Virus record (IMG/VR): IMGVR_UViG_3300025483_001136
Location: 1-25,299 of that record
Strand: one strand, 5' to 3'
Origin: a virus
DNA: 25,299 bases
Positions 1-6,218 of the stretch are shown in pieces. Position 1 is the first letter of the stretch. The number at the start of each line of letters is the position of its first letter. The position numbers were made by a program, and so were the translations under genes. Under the pieces are notes generated by a model. It searched no databases. It saw only the letters and a program-made list of their open reading frames with translations, and was not told the origin of the DNA.

Positions 1-362
1 ATCATTTGCTCGTTAAGGGACACACTGTCGTCCCCAATGTAAAGCCAACCCAGAAGACGCCCGTATTTGCCAGTGCCACCAACAAGTTCAGTCCTAACAG
101 ACAACTCATCATCACCAGCCAACGTGCCTTCGAGTTTCTCTTTGAGCCAGTTGGTTGCGTCGATTCCAAGTGCTTTCTCCTCTAAGTTTTTGGTCCTTTT
201 CTCTGGCGTATCAACTCCTGCAACTCTAACTCTTTCTTTCTTGTATAGATCAAACCCGAGATCAATTGTAACGTCAATAGTGTCACCATCAAGAACACGA
301 TTGATCTCCGTCACTCGGAAGTTGTAGCAGCTCTTCCTGCTCGGTGGTGTCAATGCTCCCAT
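1..362 (-). CDS. Staphylococcal nuclease (SNase/thermonuclease) homolog, 3' end beyond left edge
   Basis: I read 120 codons from an ATG at 362-360 to the window edge; the C-terminus lies outside. The product has the SNase hallmarks: LDGDTIDV (residues 24-31), then RVRVAGVDTPE (44-54), then GKYGRLLGW (98-106). These supply the Asp, Arg and Arg positions expected for calcium-dependent phosphodiester cleavage in this family. There is no signal peptide, so it should act inside the cell, perhaps on host DNA (inference). The start is supported by GAGG about 9 nt upstream. The gene overlaps the end of the preceding membrane-protein gene by 74 nt in another frame, which is unusually long. Family assignment is confident; role in infection is not known from the sequence. 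Confidence 0.85.
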   Translation of the reverse strand, partial: MGALTPPSRKSCYNFRVTEINRVLDGDTIDVTIDLGFDLYKKERVRVAGVDTPEKRTKNLEEKALGIDATNWLKEKLEGTLAGDDELSVRTELVGGTGKYGRLLGWLYIGDDSVSLNEQM

Positions 363-498
363 CTTCTAGTTCCTCAAATGCTATTCCTAGTATATAGTAG
401 ATGCTATATCCAGCCATACAAAGAGAAAGGAATACCATAAAAATAACCGACCACACAGGATCCGCAACATTATCTAGAGGACGTAATAGTAAATTCAT
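289..498 (-). CDS. Small single-span membrane protein, unknown function
   Basis: Encodes 69 residues. A hydrophobic stretch at about residues 13-38 (rich in V, I, F, L and containing FMVFLSLCMAGYSIYYIL) predicts one membrane span. An acidic tail follows, rich in Glu, Asp and Gln. It starts 8 nt after the preceding gene's stop and its last 74 nt overlap the start of the nuclease gene in another frame. The good hydrophobic segment and the tight spacing argue for a real gene rather than a shadow. I do not recognise a family. Its position next to other membrane proteins of the presumed lysis cluster makes an envelope or lysis-related role possible, but nothing in the sequence proves it. Confidence 0.6.
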   Translation of the reverse strand: MNLLLRPLDNVADPVWSVIFMVFLSLCMAGYSIYYILGIAFEELEDGSIDTTEQEELLQLPSDGDQSCS

Positions 499-506
499 TA
501 TTCTTT

Positions 507-1088
507 TTAACAGTCGTTAAATACTGACCCAACTTCAGAACCAAGTGATGATCCAACTTTCTGACCCAATAGTAATGCCCATCCACCTGCCAACCAACCC
601 ACATATGGGATACTAGCAAGAGCAGGAACAGCAACACCAGCAGCAATAGCACTACCTGCCATCGCACCTTGACTTCGTGCTCCAGCGTCCGCCACTAAAC
701 ACTCTGCTTGTTTTGCAGTCAACTTTCCCTCTTCACCTGTTGCACCTCCCAGATTTCTAGTACCTTCACGGGTGTATTGATCACGACGCCATTCTGATCT
801 AACTTCAGATCCACCACCAAACAATCCTCTCCTCTCTTTGTCAACATCTAGAGACCTTTCGGACTCTAGAATCTTAGGATCGTCAGCACGGAATTCAATT
901 TCATAACCATCCTTACCTGCCTTAATCCTATACGATGAGTAAGGACCACGGGGAAGATTGAATGTAGGAGGTTGAACCACAGGTTCAGGTTCCTGCTTAA
1001 AAACATATCCAAGCAGACCTATATGTGCTACAGCAAATATGGATCCTACAGCAATAGCAACCACCTTGATTGGTGACTTACTTTGCAT
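507..1088 (-). CDS. Membrane protein with C-terminal glycine-zipper-like segment, unknown function
   Basis: Encodes 193 residues. An N-terminal membrane span (about residues 9-30) follows a short basic start, as in a signal anchor. A charged soluble middle (about 45-130) has several Arg/Glu-rich stretches. The C-terminal third (about 140-190) is rich in Gly and Ala with small residues at regular spacing (GAMAGSAIAAG, then VGWLAGGWALLLG), like glycine-zipper segments that pack membrane helices. It overlaps the upstream holin-like gene by 11 nt, so the two are probably co-translated. Two membrane regions around a soluble centre could suit an envelope-disrupting protein (inference). I cannot assign a named family. 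Confidence 0.7.
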   Translation of the reverse strand: MQSKSPIKVVAIAVGSIFAVAHIGLLGYVFKQEPEPVVQPPTFNLPRGPYSSYRIKAGKDGYEIEFRADDPKILESERSLDVDKERRGLFGGGSEVRSEWRRDQYTREGTRNLGGATGEEGKLTAKQAECLVADAGARSQGAMAGSAIAAGVAVPALASIPYVGWLAGGWALLLGQKVGSSLGSEVGSVFNDC

Positions 1089-1362
1089 CTTTCTTCTCCA
1101 GTGTAGGTGCTTCTTTTTGTTCTTCCTTCTTCCTAGAAGGCAAAACGCCGAACGTCGCTAGCGTTCCAGTGAACACGCTGGCAATAAAAGTCGGATCGAT
1201 ATTTTTCTGAGGAACACCAGGAACAGTTACATAATTAAGAGTCAGAATTGCTGCTGACCATCCAAGTATGATAACTCGAACGAGAGTTGATACACCCTCA
1301 TCCGCCCACTCAAATTTATTGTCCGTTTTGGATTCCTCTTTCTTCTTTGGATTTGATTCCAT
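1078..1362 (-). CDS. Small two-span membrane protein, holin candidate
   Basis: Encodes 94 residues with two predicted membrane segments (about 25-45 and 57-76) between strongly charged ends. The N-terminus is Lys/Glu-rich and the C-terminus holds RKKEEQKE. Small size, two spans and a charged tail fit class II holins, which make the inner-membrane holes that release or activate the lysis enzyme. A late-type promoter (CATAAATA) lies 22 nt upstream. The lysozyme-like gene lies about 1.5 kb upstream in the same transcription direction. Holin identity is an inference from shape and context, since holins lack a diagnostic motif. It overlaps the next gene by 11 nt. Confidence 0.6.
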   Translation of the reverse strand: MESNPKKKEESKTDNKFEWADEGVSTLVRVIILGWSAAILTLNYVTVPGVPQKNIDPTFIASVFTGTLATFGVLPSRKKEEQKEAPTLEKKDAK

Positions 1363-1383
1363 GAGTAAAGAGTAAGGCTCTTT

Positions 1384-1391
1384 TATTTATG
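1384..1391 (-). promoter_or_regulatory. T4-like late promoter (CATAAATA)
   Basis: The minus strand reads CATAAATA here, one base from the T4 late-promoter consensus TATAAATA used by the phage gp55/gp33 system. It lies 22 nt before the ATG of the holin-like gene at 1362, a normal late-leader length, and overlaps the stop of the gene upstream. Confidence 0.5.
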
Positions 1392-1581
1392 GTTCAAGGA
1401 TATCTACAGAGATATTTGTTCGATTTATTTGATTGTATTTTTGACAGAGAGCATCAGATGCCTGATGTTCCCACTTGTGATACGCATTCTTGAGAGCTTG
1501 TATATAATCAGTTCCACCGTAACCTACCATTTCATCGGCAACGATTTTCTTGATTAACACATCTCTTGTTAAATGTGTCAT
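1387..1581 (-). CDS. Hypothetical small protein
   Basis: Encodes 64 residues from ATG 1581 (MTHLTRDV). The frame stays open upstream to a TTG at 1605, but the ATG gives a conventional start and I prefer it. The protein is mixed charged and polar, apparently helical and soluble, with no signal peptide or membrane span. I recognise no motif; a stretch with Tyr, Gly and Trp (DEMVGYGGTDY, then AYHKWEHQ) is the most distinctive part. It stands alone between a 138-nt AT-rich gap and the late promoter of the holin-like gene. Confidence 0.55.
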   Translation of the reverse strand: MTHLTRDVLIKKIVADEMVGYGGTDYIQALKNAYHKWEHQASDALCQKYNQINRTNISVDILEP

Positions 1582-1719
1582 ATGTAAGTACTTATTTACC
1601 AACAATAAATTTTACATTACAAGTCTAAGGATTATTCAAAAAGTTTATCTTGGGTGGTTTCAATTTAGTATTGAATAGTATTATTTATTAACAAAACTAT
1701 TTTGAACTAAGAACTAGAT
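1582..1719. other. AT-rich intergenic gap with possible late promoter
   Basis: These 138 nt contain no supported gene. The minus strand reads TAATAAATAA at about 1681-1690, which resembles a late-promoter core but is about 100 nt from the ATG at 1581, so I treat it as weak. No stable hairpin is obvious. Confidence 0.3.
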
Positions 1720-1968
1720 TTACTCCTGAATGAAATCTACTTCACGATATCCCATCATAAGAGATTTGAGTTCATTTGCACGATCCATATTCTGTTTATG
1801 ATAAACGATCAAATCGTCGATACAAGATAAAATCTCTTCGTATGTTTGACGTGCTGGTACTTTATCATCATTAAGGTAATCATCGATTGCATCTTGCATA
1901 CGATCTTTGCGTTGCTTCGCATATTCTGCTGACCAATCGATGTCTTCCATAATATTACTTAAAGTCAT
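1720..1968 (-). CDS. Hypothetical acidic helical protein
   Basis: Encodes 82 residues from ATG 1968 (MTLSNIMEDIDW). The frame continues upstream to a TTG at 2001 that would overlap the preceding TGA, so a 93-residue form starting by translational coupling is also possible. Neither start has a strong ribosome binding site. The protein is rich in Asp, Glu, Lys and Arg and looks all-helical (for example AKQRKDRMQDAIDDYLNDD), without signal peptide or membrane span. I do not recognise a family. It directly follows the metallopeptidase gene and is probably in the same transcript. Confidence 0.55.
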   Translation of the reverse strand: MTLSNIMEDIDWSAEYAKQRKDRMQDAIDDYLNDDKVPARQTYEEILSCIDDLIVYHKQNMDRANELKSLMMGYREVDFIQE

Positions 1969-1997
1969 GTCAATTATACAAGATTTTAAGTCATCTG

Positions 1998-2663
1998 TCA
2001 ATCAATATAACCATTCTCTACTAACCACTCCCGCGTCTTAGGAGTTGGTTTATAGTCAACCCACATTGTACCACGGGCACAGGATTCAAGTGCTGCTTGA
2101 GTCATGCCTTCTGTCTTACCTGCCCAGGTTGCTTCCTTCTCCCATGGTCTTGCAGCAGGTGGATATGTTCTATTGACCATCTCTTGCCATAACATGGGAA
2201 CAGAATCCTCAGGCATAATGATAGCAATCATACTGTTATCGATCGTGCCTGCCATACAATCTTGTGCAGCGTGCCATCCTTCATGACGCATAACTGCCAT
2301 AAGTATGCCAGGATCATACATGTAAGCATCATTCAAAAAGAAATTGTTTGATACTGTGTGATAGACACCACGGTGACCATGAGGGAAATACTTCTCATCA
2401 GCAAGATATACTTGCACATCAATCAGTGTGAGAGCATTCAGCATACGTGAGAACTCTTCTTGTACAGGATCCCAGTTTGCTAATGGGTATTCCTGAACAA
2501 GATAATCAATACCCCAAATAGGGTTTACATTATCAGTACATTCTCCAACGATAAGACATCCAAGAGAATCCATACTCTTGTACCCTTGAGTAATCTTATC
2601 ATCAGCAAGTACTGGTGAAGATATTGCTGCTGCTACTAACAAACTCGTAATAATTTTTTTCAT
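1998..2663 (-). CDS. Exported HExxH zinc metallopeptidase-like protein
   Basis: Encodes 221 residues. A classical signal peptide (MKKIITSLLVAAAISSPVLA, cleavage after residue 20) sends it across the inner membrane. HEGWH at 127-131 is an HExxH zinc-binding and catalytic motif. A downstream WEKEA at 174-178 offers a Glu as third zinc ligand, as in gluzincins (inference). Several Cys (35, 42, 136, 195) could form disulfides in the periplasm. It overlaps the upstream small gene by 4 nt and lies two genes after the lysozyme-like protein, so it may help break the envelope at lysis or cleave surface proteins. The substrate cannot be told from sequence. The metallopeptidase motif is clear; the precise family is not. 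Confidence 0.7.
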   Translation of the reverse strand: MKKIITSLLVAAAISSPVLADDKITQGYKSMDSLGCLIVGECTDNVNPIWGIDYLVQEYPLANWDPVQEEFSRMLNALTLIDVQVYLADEKYFPHGHRGVYHTVSNNFFLNDAYMYDPGILMAVMRHEGWHAAQDCMAGTIDNSMIAIIMPEDSVPMLWQEMVNRTYPPAARPWEKEATWAGKTEGMTQAALESCARGTMWVDYKPTPKTREWLVENGYID

Positions 2664-2878
2664 GCGTAATAAGCTAGATAATACTTTACAATTCCATCAG
2701 TTCTTAAATTACCTTGAGATACCCAATCATGAATACATTCATAAATGCTTTGATTTGAATACTTAGGTGATCCATCAGAACATAGTTCTGATCCAAACTT
2801 CTTAAGGAGAATATTTAATCCTCGACTCCTCACATCCATACGATTTTCACTATAACGCCAATCAGTATTCATTATCAT
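2660..2878 (-). CDS. Hypothetical small protein coupled to the lysozyme-like gene
   Basis: Encodes 72 residues from ATG 2878, which overlaps the TGA of the lysozyme-like gene as ATGA and so suggests translational coupling. ATGs at 2884 and 2872 are alternatives. The product is soluble-looking, with RSRGLNILLKKFG followed by Cys, Trp and Tyr-rich segments. There is no signal peptide or membrane span. Its 3' end overlaps the metallopeptidase start by 4 nt. No family recognised; its position between two envelope-active enzymes suggests a shared expression time rather than a known function. Confidence 0.6.
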   Translation of the reverse strand: MIMNTDWRYSENRMDVRSRGLNILLKKFGSELCSDGSPKYSNQSIYECIHDWVSQGNLRTDGIVKYYLAYYA

Positions 2879-3462
2879 ACCCATACTAATTTCTTAGTAT
2901 AATCATATGCATAGACTTCACGATTGCCTTTAATTCCCCAACCTAACCAATAGTAAGCAGGAACCATATATTGTGAAATAGTGTTACCGTGTCCTTCAAA
3001 CTCAGGAAGGACACGTTGAAAGATAGGTTCGTTAATCATCCAGCGAACTTGACCTTCAAGTGAAGATGGATCACATGAGAATCTTCCACAAAAGTTTCCA
3101 AGTCCTCTATACCTATTGATAGAAGTCCATTGGATCAATCCATACCCACCAGAGAGACAGTTCTCATAAGAGACACGGGCACCACCCTCACAGATGTTAG
3201 AGATGAACTTACTCTCTTGCTTGATGTTTCCCATCAGCGTAGCAAGGGCATTACGATCAGTAATCTTTGTGTGCTCCTGAAGTTCTTTTAGAACATACTG
3301 CTCTTCTGGAGTACATTCAGGACACTGCCATGAAGGGTCTGGTTCTACTACTACCTCAGCAACTCCCTCAGGAAGAGGTGGTGCCTCTGGAATCGTCATC
3401 AGAAATGGCGCTGATACAGCAGCAATAGCAGTAATAGTAAATGGAAGAATCATAATTCTCAT
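2875..3462 (-). CDS. Phage tail-lysozyme-like peptidoglycan hydrolase, probable lysis enzyme
   Basis: Encodes 195 residues. The N-terminus (about 3-24) is a hydrophobic signal or signal-arrest segment, followed by a Pro/Glu-rich linker and a CPEC pair (47-50). The catalytic domain (about 70-195) matches the phage tail lysozyme pattern: NALATLMGNIKQESKF (71-86) with candidate catalytic Glu83, then SGGYGLIQWTS and SLEGQVRWM. Such enzymes cut the glycan strand of peptidoglycan. The export signal and lack of tail-protein fusions favour an endolysin or virion-release enzyme over a baseplate enzyme (inference). Spacing to the following gene is an ATGA overlap. A GAGG site sits about 9 nt before the ATG. 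Confidence 0.75.
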   Translation of the reverse strand: MRIMILPFTITAIAAVSAPFLMTIPEAPPLPEGVAEVVVEPDPSWQCPECTPEEQYVLKELQEHTKITDRNALATLMGNIKQESKFISNICEGGARVSYENCLSGGYGLIQWTSINRYRGLGNFCGRFSCDPSSLEGQVRWMINEPIFQRVLPEFEGHGNTISQYMVPAYYWLGWGIKGNREVYAYDYTKKLVWV

Positions 3463-3499
3463 GTGAACCTCAATATACTAGCATACCAACAAAAAAATG

Positions 3500-4072
3500 T
3501 CAATATATAACAAATACCTGATACTTTTCAAAATTGTTTTTGATATAAAAAATACTCGGGTCATAAATGATAACCTGATTATAGTTAAGATCAAACGTTT
3601 TTAAATAAAATTTATCAACATTTGCATAATGAATATATGGATCATCAATAATTCGATAATCATCCACTGGTGCAGGTCCGTCCCCGTCTATAATCTCTTC
3701 ATCAATAGGAGTATTGTTTCTTCTATAAAGTTCAATTTGAGAATTGTTTACACTTTTACTAAAGTTAACTATAGCATGATATTTTCCACTACCAGAATCA
3801 AAATTATTTTGTTCATTATCCGTAGAAAAATAAAGAAGATTAGTCTTTCTATTACGAAGATCAATCTCTAGAAGATGACCAAAAAATTTATATATTGGTA
3901 TTAGTCTATTATCTTTTGCAACTGTTTCTTCTGTATCAAATTCATACGAAGAAACTTTTTCAGGTGTCAAATAAAAATTGTCAATAATAGTTACTTCTGT
4001 TGATAATAAATTTTTCTCAACTTCAATATAATATTTTTCTAAACCGGTGTTATTTCTATTAAGTAAAAACAT
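3500..4072 (-). CDS. Hypothetical protein, possibly cupin/2OG-oxygenase-like fold
   Basis: Encodes 190 residues, very rich in Asn, Ile, Tyr and Asp. The start TIIDNFYLTPEKVSSYEF (residues about 28-45), a single YHAIVNF (about 97-103) and a late NQVIIYDPSIFYIKNNF are arranged like the DUF6445 group of 2-oxoglutarate-oxygenase-like proteins. There the order is an opening 'DNFY.nP', a strand with a metal-binding His, and a closing 'N..ilY' strand. I see no full HxD...H triad, so enzymatic activity is doubtful and the match is an inference from memory of the pattern. The ATG shares its A with the stop of the preceding 53-residue gene (TAATG). The gene is AT-richer than its neighbours. Confidence 0.6.
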   Translation of the reverse strand: MFLLNRNNTGLEKYYIEVEKNLLSTEVTIIDNFYLTPEKVSSYEFDTEETVAKDNRLIPIYKFFGHLLEIDLRNRKTNLLYFSTDNEQNNFDSGSGKYHAIVNFSKSVNNSQIELYRRNNTPIDEEIIDGDGPAPVDDYRIIDDPYIHYANVDKFYLKTFDLNYNQVIIYDPSIFYIKNNFEKYQVFVIY

Positions 4073-4233
4073 TAATACCTATACTCATCAAGTTTATTTA
4101 ATACTAGACTTAGATACTTATGTGCTAAATCTTTTTCTTTCTGCCAAACTGCTTTCGATTCAGTATCAACCTCATGCTTAAGTTTGAGGATATGACATAT
4201 CAGTTCATCCTTATTCAATTGATTCTTTGGCAT
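4072..4233 (-). CDS. Small conserved-type cyanophage protein, 53 aa
   Basis: Encodes 53 residues, beginning MPKNQLNKDELICHILKL and ending LDEYRY. The product is a charged, almost wholly helical polypeptide, probably a short coiled coil. It starts just after the terminator of the redoxin gene and its stop TAA overlaps the next ATG as TAATG, which suggests coupled translation. It resembles small hypothetical proteins I associate with T4-like cyanophages, but I cannot name a function. Confidence 0.65.
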   Translation of the reverse strand: MPKNQLNKDELICHILKLKHEVDTESKAVWQKEKDLAHKYLSLVLNKLDEYRY

Positions 4234-4237
4234 ATAA

Positions 4238-4273
4238 TAAAAAAACTCTACCCATTATATAGGATAGAGTTTT
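4238..4273 (-). terminator. Rho-independent terminator after the redoxin gene
   Basis: On the minus strand a 9-bp stem AAAACTCTA/TAGAGTTTT (arms 4265-4273 and 4242-4250) encloses a 14-nt loop and runs into a T tract (4238-4245). It lies 3 nt after the stop of the redoxin gene. The loop contains TATAAT, but I find no matching -35. Confidence 0.8.
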
Positions 4274-4276
4274 AAA

Positions 4277-4807
4277 TCATGTTCTCAGATACTCTAAAAC
4301 TTTATCTGGATGTGTTGCCGAATATGGATCGGTTTCGCAATTATCACACATACCAGGTTCTACAATTACCTTTTCAATAATCTGATTGTTAACTACAATA
4401 ACATTTCTCCAAGGACGTTTACCGTAACCTTCTACACCCCTATTAACTAGGTAACCCATTTCAGAGGTAAATTCAGAGTTACCGTCAGAGATAAATTGTG
4501 CATTTGGTCCAACATCAGTAAAGTTGTTATTAGAATTCCATTCATTTAAAGTCCAAACGTCATTTGTTGTCAGAACATAAACTTTATCAATACCTTCATC
4601 CATAAGATCTTGATATGCAGATTTAATATCTTGGAGATGTTCTTCACCACATATACGATTATTTGCACCAACCAATGAAAATACAACTACTCTTTTATTA
4701 CGAAAAAGATCAGCAGCACTAATTTTTAGGAAATTCATATTATCAAGATAAAAAAGTTCCGCATAAAGTGGAACTTGATATCCTTCTGAAATAGGAGATG
4801 GTTTCAT
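4277..4807 (-). CDS. Peroxiredoxin-5-like redoxin with altered active-site loop
   Basis: Encodes 176 residues of the AhpC-TSA/redoxin thioredoxin fold. FSLVGANNRICGEEHLQD (43-60) aligns with the Prx5 active-site segment FSLPGAFTPTCSxxHLP. Cys53 is in the peroxidatic position, but the family's Pro and Thr of PxxxTxxC are replaced by Val49-equivalent and Asn residues. Further family features are DKVYVLTTNDVWTLNEW, a GEFT-like EFTSEMG, and GKRPWRNVIVV. A C-terminal CDNC (154-157) offers extra thiols that could act as resolving or metal-binding residues (inference). Peroxide or alkyl hydroperoxide reduction in the cytoplasm is the family role. Behind a late promoter and closed by a terminator, so a monocistronic late unit is likely. 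Confidence 0.75.
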   Translation of the reverse strand: MKPSPISEGYQVPLYAELFYLDNMNFLKISAADLFRNKRVVVFSLVGANNRICGEEHLQDIKSAYQDLMDEGIDKVYVLTTNDVWTLNEWNSNNNFTDVGPNAQFISDGNSEFTSEMGYLVNRGVEGYGKRPWRNVIVVNNQIIEKVIVEPGMCDNCETDPYSATHPDKVLEYLRT

Positions 4808-4829
4808 TTGTATTAAAATATTTACCTGT

Positions 4830-4949
4830 TCAGGTATTTATAGGAACCATCATGCCACCACCACCTTGATCGTCATCATCAACATCATGATCTGTTATCA
4901 ATGCACCAATAATAAATGCCCCAAACAGACAAGTTGATAACAATAACAT
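4830..4949 (-). CDS. Tiny membrane protein with Asp-rich and Gly-rich tail, 39 aa
   Basis: Encodes 39 residues. A hydrophobic N-terminal half (MLLLSTCLFGAFIIGALI) forms one membrane span, followed by DHDVDDDD, a run of four Gly and MMVP. The start codon follows the hli stop directly (TAA then ATG), so both are probably translated from one message. The composition is too distinctive for a chance frame. The Asp run could bind a cation (inference). The last codons contain the late promoter of the redoxin gene. Confidence 0.65.
   Translation of the reverse strand: MLLLSTCLFGAFIIGALITDHDVDDDDQGGGGMMVPINT
4835..4842 (-). promoter_or_regulatory. T4-like late promoter (TATAAATA) for the redoxin gene
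   Basis: Exact TATAAATA on the minus strand, 27 nt before the redoxin ATG at 4807. It matches the T4 late consensus and lies inside the end of the preceding 39-aa gene. Confidence 0.65.
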
Positions 4950-5057
4950 TTACCATACTCCTGGAATAATTTGACCTGTGACTGCATAGCTACCCATTGC
5001 GGCAATGACTCCGATCATTGCTGCCCAACCATTAATGCGTTCTGCGTTTTCGTTCAT
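4950..5057 (-). CDS. hli: High-light-inducible protein (short form)
   Basis: Encodes 35 residues. The whole product is one chlorophyll-binding helix of the Hli/CAB family: NAERINGWAAMIG (residues 3-15), a hydrophobic helix, then TGQIIPGVW at the end. The Glu and Arg of ERxNG and the terminal TGQxxPGxW are the family signature. Hli proteins bind chlorophyll and carotenoids and protect photosystem II under stress. Cyanophages carry them to keep photosynthesis running during infection. The ATG overlaps the TGA of the upstream 49-aa gene as ATGA, and its stop abuts the next ATG, so this is a compact operon. Confident identification despite the length. Confidence 0.9.
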   Translation of the reverse strand: MNENAERINGWAAMIGVIAAMGSYAVTGQIIPGVW

Positions 5058-5203
5058 TGTTTTTGCTCCTGAGTTTTGTTGTAAATAATGACTCTGCCAT
5101 TTTCATGAGTGAATACTAGTTCTTCATCATGGCCCCAACAGAGTTCTTCGTATAGGGCATTTAGTTTCTCCATGTCCTCGTAAAGAGCATTTGGATTTGT
5201 CAT
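5054..5203 (-). CDS. Small acidic protein, 49 aa
   Basis: Encodes 49 residues: MTNPNALYEDMEKLNALYEE, then LCWGHDEELVFTHENGRVII. The pattern suggests one helix followed by a beta hairpin. The TGA overlaps the hli ATG (ATGA), so it is translated with hli. No membrane span or signal peptide. I recognise this kind of product as a recurring small cyanophage hypothetical, without known function. Confidence 0.65.
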   Translation of the reverse strand: MTNPNALYEDMEKLNALYEELCWGHDEELVFTHENGRVIIYNKTQEQKQ

Positions 5204-5208
5204 GTATC

Positions 5209-5577
5209 TTACTTACTGTACGTATTATAATTTAGGTCATCATCTTTTTTTTTAATTTCAGCAGCAAGTTCTTTTTCTGTTTTAAGGTGATGTGGTTTGT
5301 GCTCTCTATCCATAGGTTTAGAAGACTCAAAGGGATCTCTTGTGAGATTTTTGATAACAATGAATGCCTCTTTGTTATACTTACGAGTGCCAATAGGTGA
5401 TTGCCATTTTTTATTGTAGACTTCACCAACATCAATACCAGATACTTGAGTACCTGCCATTTCAACTACAATGTTATCACCTTCTTCCCACCCATATTTT
5501 TGGGCAAGAGAAGAAATTTTTTCATAGATCGATGGAGCATCCATTACTCGATCTTCCGGTTCAAGACTTCCGTGCAT
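5209..5577 (-). CDS. Hypothetical protein following ferredoxin
   Basis: Encodes 122 residues from ATG 5577, which shares its A with the ferredoxin stop (TGATG), a strong sign of coupling. An internal Met at residue 12 (MDAPSIYEKISSLA) is an alternative start. The first half is mixed alpha/beta (QKYGWEEGDNIVVEMAG), and the C-terminal third is Lys/Glu-rich and probably disordered. No known motif and no membrane segment. Coupling to ferredoxin hints at a related electron-transfer or photosynthesis-time role, which is inference only. Confidence 0.65.
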   Translation of the reverse strand: MHGSLEPEDRVMDAPSIYEKISSLAQKYGWEEGDNIVVEMAGTQVSGIDVGEVYNKKWQSPIGTRKYNKEAFIVIKNLTRDPFESSKPMDREHKPHHLKTEKELAAEIKKKDDDLNYNTYSK

Positions 5578-5867
5578 CAGTAGAGGTTCTCTTCTTGTTC
5601 AGTTTGAATTATAACATCGGAGGTTGGATATGCAACACAAGTGAGTACAAACCCTTCTTCCATTTGATCATCATCTAAGAATGATTGATCACTTTGATCT
5701 ACTGTACCAGAAATAATTTTACCTGCACATGAAGAACATGCTCCTGCACGACAGGAGTAATTCATATCAACACCACTCTCTTCAGCAGCATCTAAAATGT
5801 ATTGATCATCTTCACAGGTGATTACATGATCACCCTCTGGAGTTTTTAGTGTAATTGAATAAGACAT
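5577..5867 (-). CDS. petF: Plant-type [2Fe-2S] ferredoxin
   Basis: Encodes 96 residues, the usual length of cyanobacterial PetF. The cluster ligands are Cys39, Cys44, Cys47 ([10 protein letters not shown]) and Cys77 (LTCVAYP), exactly the plant-type CX4CX2C...C layout. Acidic patches ([13 protein letters not shown]) suit docking to ferredoxin-NADP reductase or other host partners. It carries electrons from photosystem I to enzymes such as phage bilin reductases or ribonucleotide metabolism (family knowledge; the partner here is not shown). A sigma70-type promoter (5904-5932) lies upstream. The 122-aa gene is coupled to its stop codon. Confidence 0.95.
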   Translation of the reverse strand: MSYSITLKTPEGDHVITCEDDQYILDAAEESGVDMNYSCRAGACSSCAGKIISGTVDQSDQSFLDDDQMEEGFVLTCVAYPTSDVIIQTEQEENLY

Positions 5868-5903
5868 TGATATGTTTTAGGTAGATAATTTATTGTATAT
5901 TAT

Positions 5904-5932
5904 AGTATACAATAGAAGTATAAAAAATACAA
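5904..5932 (-). promoter_or_regulatory. Sigma70-type promoter of the ferredoxin operon
   Basis: Minus strand: -35 TTGTAT (5927-5932), 17-nt spacer, -10 TATACT (5904-5909). This gives a leader of about 30 nt before the ferredoxin ATG at 5867. It suggests early or middle expression by host-type polymerase. Confidence 0.6.
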
Positions 5933-5943
5933 TAGTTTATTTG

Positions 5944-6162
5944 TCAGAATCCGAAGACACCAAAGAAAAATACGCTACCACTGAAAGCATAAGAGACAAC
6001 AGCAGCAACAAATCCAACCATAGCAGTCCGTCCATTTAATTTCTCTGCTTTCTCGGCATATGACTCATAACCATAACGTTCTGCGTCGGTCTTAGAAATA
6101 TACATTTGTGGTTCAGTGGCATACATGTTTGTGCGTCCACCGTCTTCAGTTGTTACAGTCAT
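5944..6162 (-). CDS. hli: High-light-inducible protein (long form)
   Basis: Encodes 72 residues. The C-terminal half holds the Hli signature AEKLNGRTAMVGFVAAVVSY (residues 39-58) with the conserved Glu, Asn and Arg of ExxNGRxAM and a following membrane helix ending in a Phe-rich tail. The polar N-terminal 38 residues extend into the cytoplasm or stroma side. Family function is chlorophyll binding and photoprotection. A strong ribosome binding site (CGGAG, about 7 nt from the ATG) and a near-consensus promoter upstream indicate high, early expression. It shares only the long hydrophobic Hli core with the shorter hli at 4950-5057, so the two are separate copies rather than a recent duplication. 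Confidence 0.92.
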   Translation of the reverse strand: MTVTTEDGGRTNMYATEPQMYISKTDAERYGYESYAEKAEKLNGRTAMVGFVAAVVSYAFSGSVFFFGVFGF

Positions 6163-6189
6163 GTTACACTCCGTAATGTTTCTTTACAT

Positions 6190-6218
6190 AGTATATAGCA
6201 TAATAGATCATTTGTCAA
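6190..6218 (-). promoter_or_regulatory. Strong sigma70 promoter of hli
   Basis: Minus strand: consensus -35 TTGACA (6213-6218), 17-nt spacer, -10 TATACT (6190-6195). It overlaps the last codons of the GT25 gene and gives hli its own transcription start at the end of the sugar island. Confidence 0.7.

Noticed and set aside
3475-3503. TTGACA, 17 nt, TAGTAT before the lysozyme-like gene
   Set aside because: The predicted start would lie about 6 nt before the ATG, after the ribosome binding site, so it could not serve this gene well.
4251-4264. TATAAT inside the loop of the redoxin terminator
   Set aside because: No acceptable -35 at 16-18 nt; unlike the cases at 14747 and 21380.
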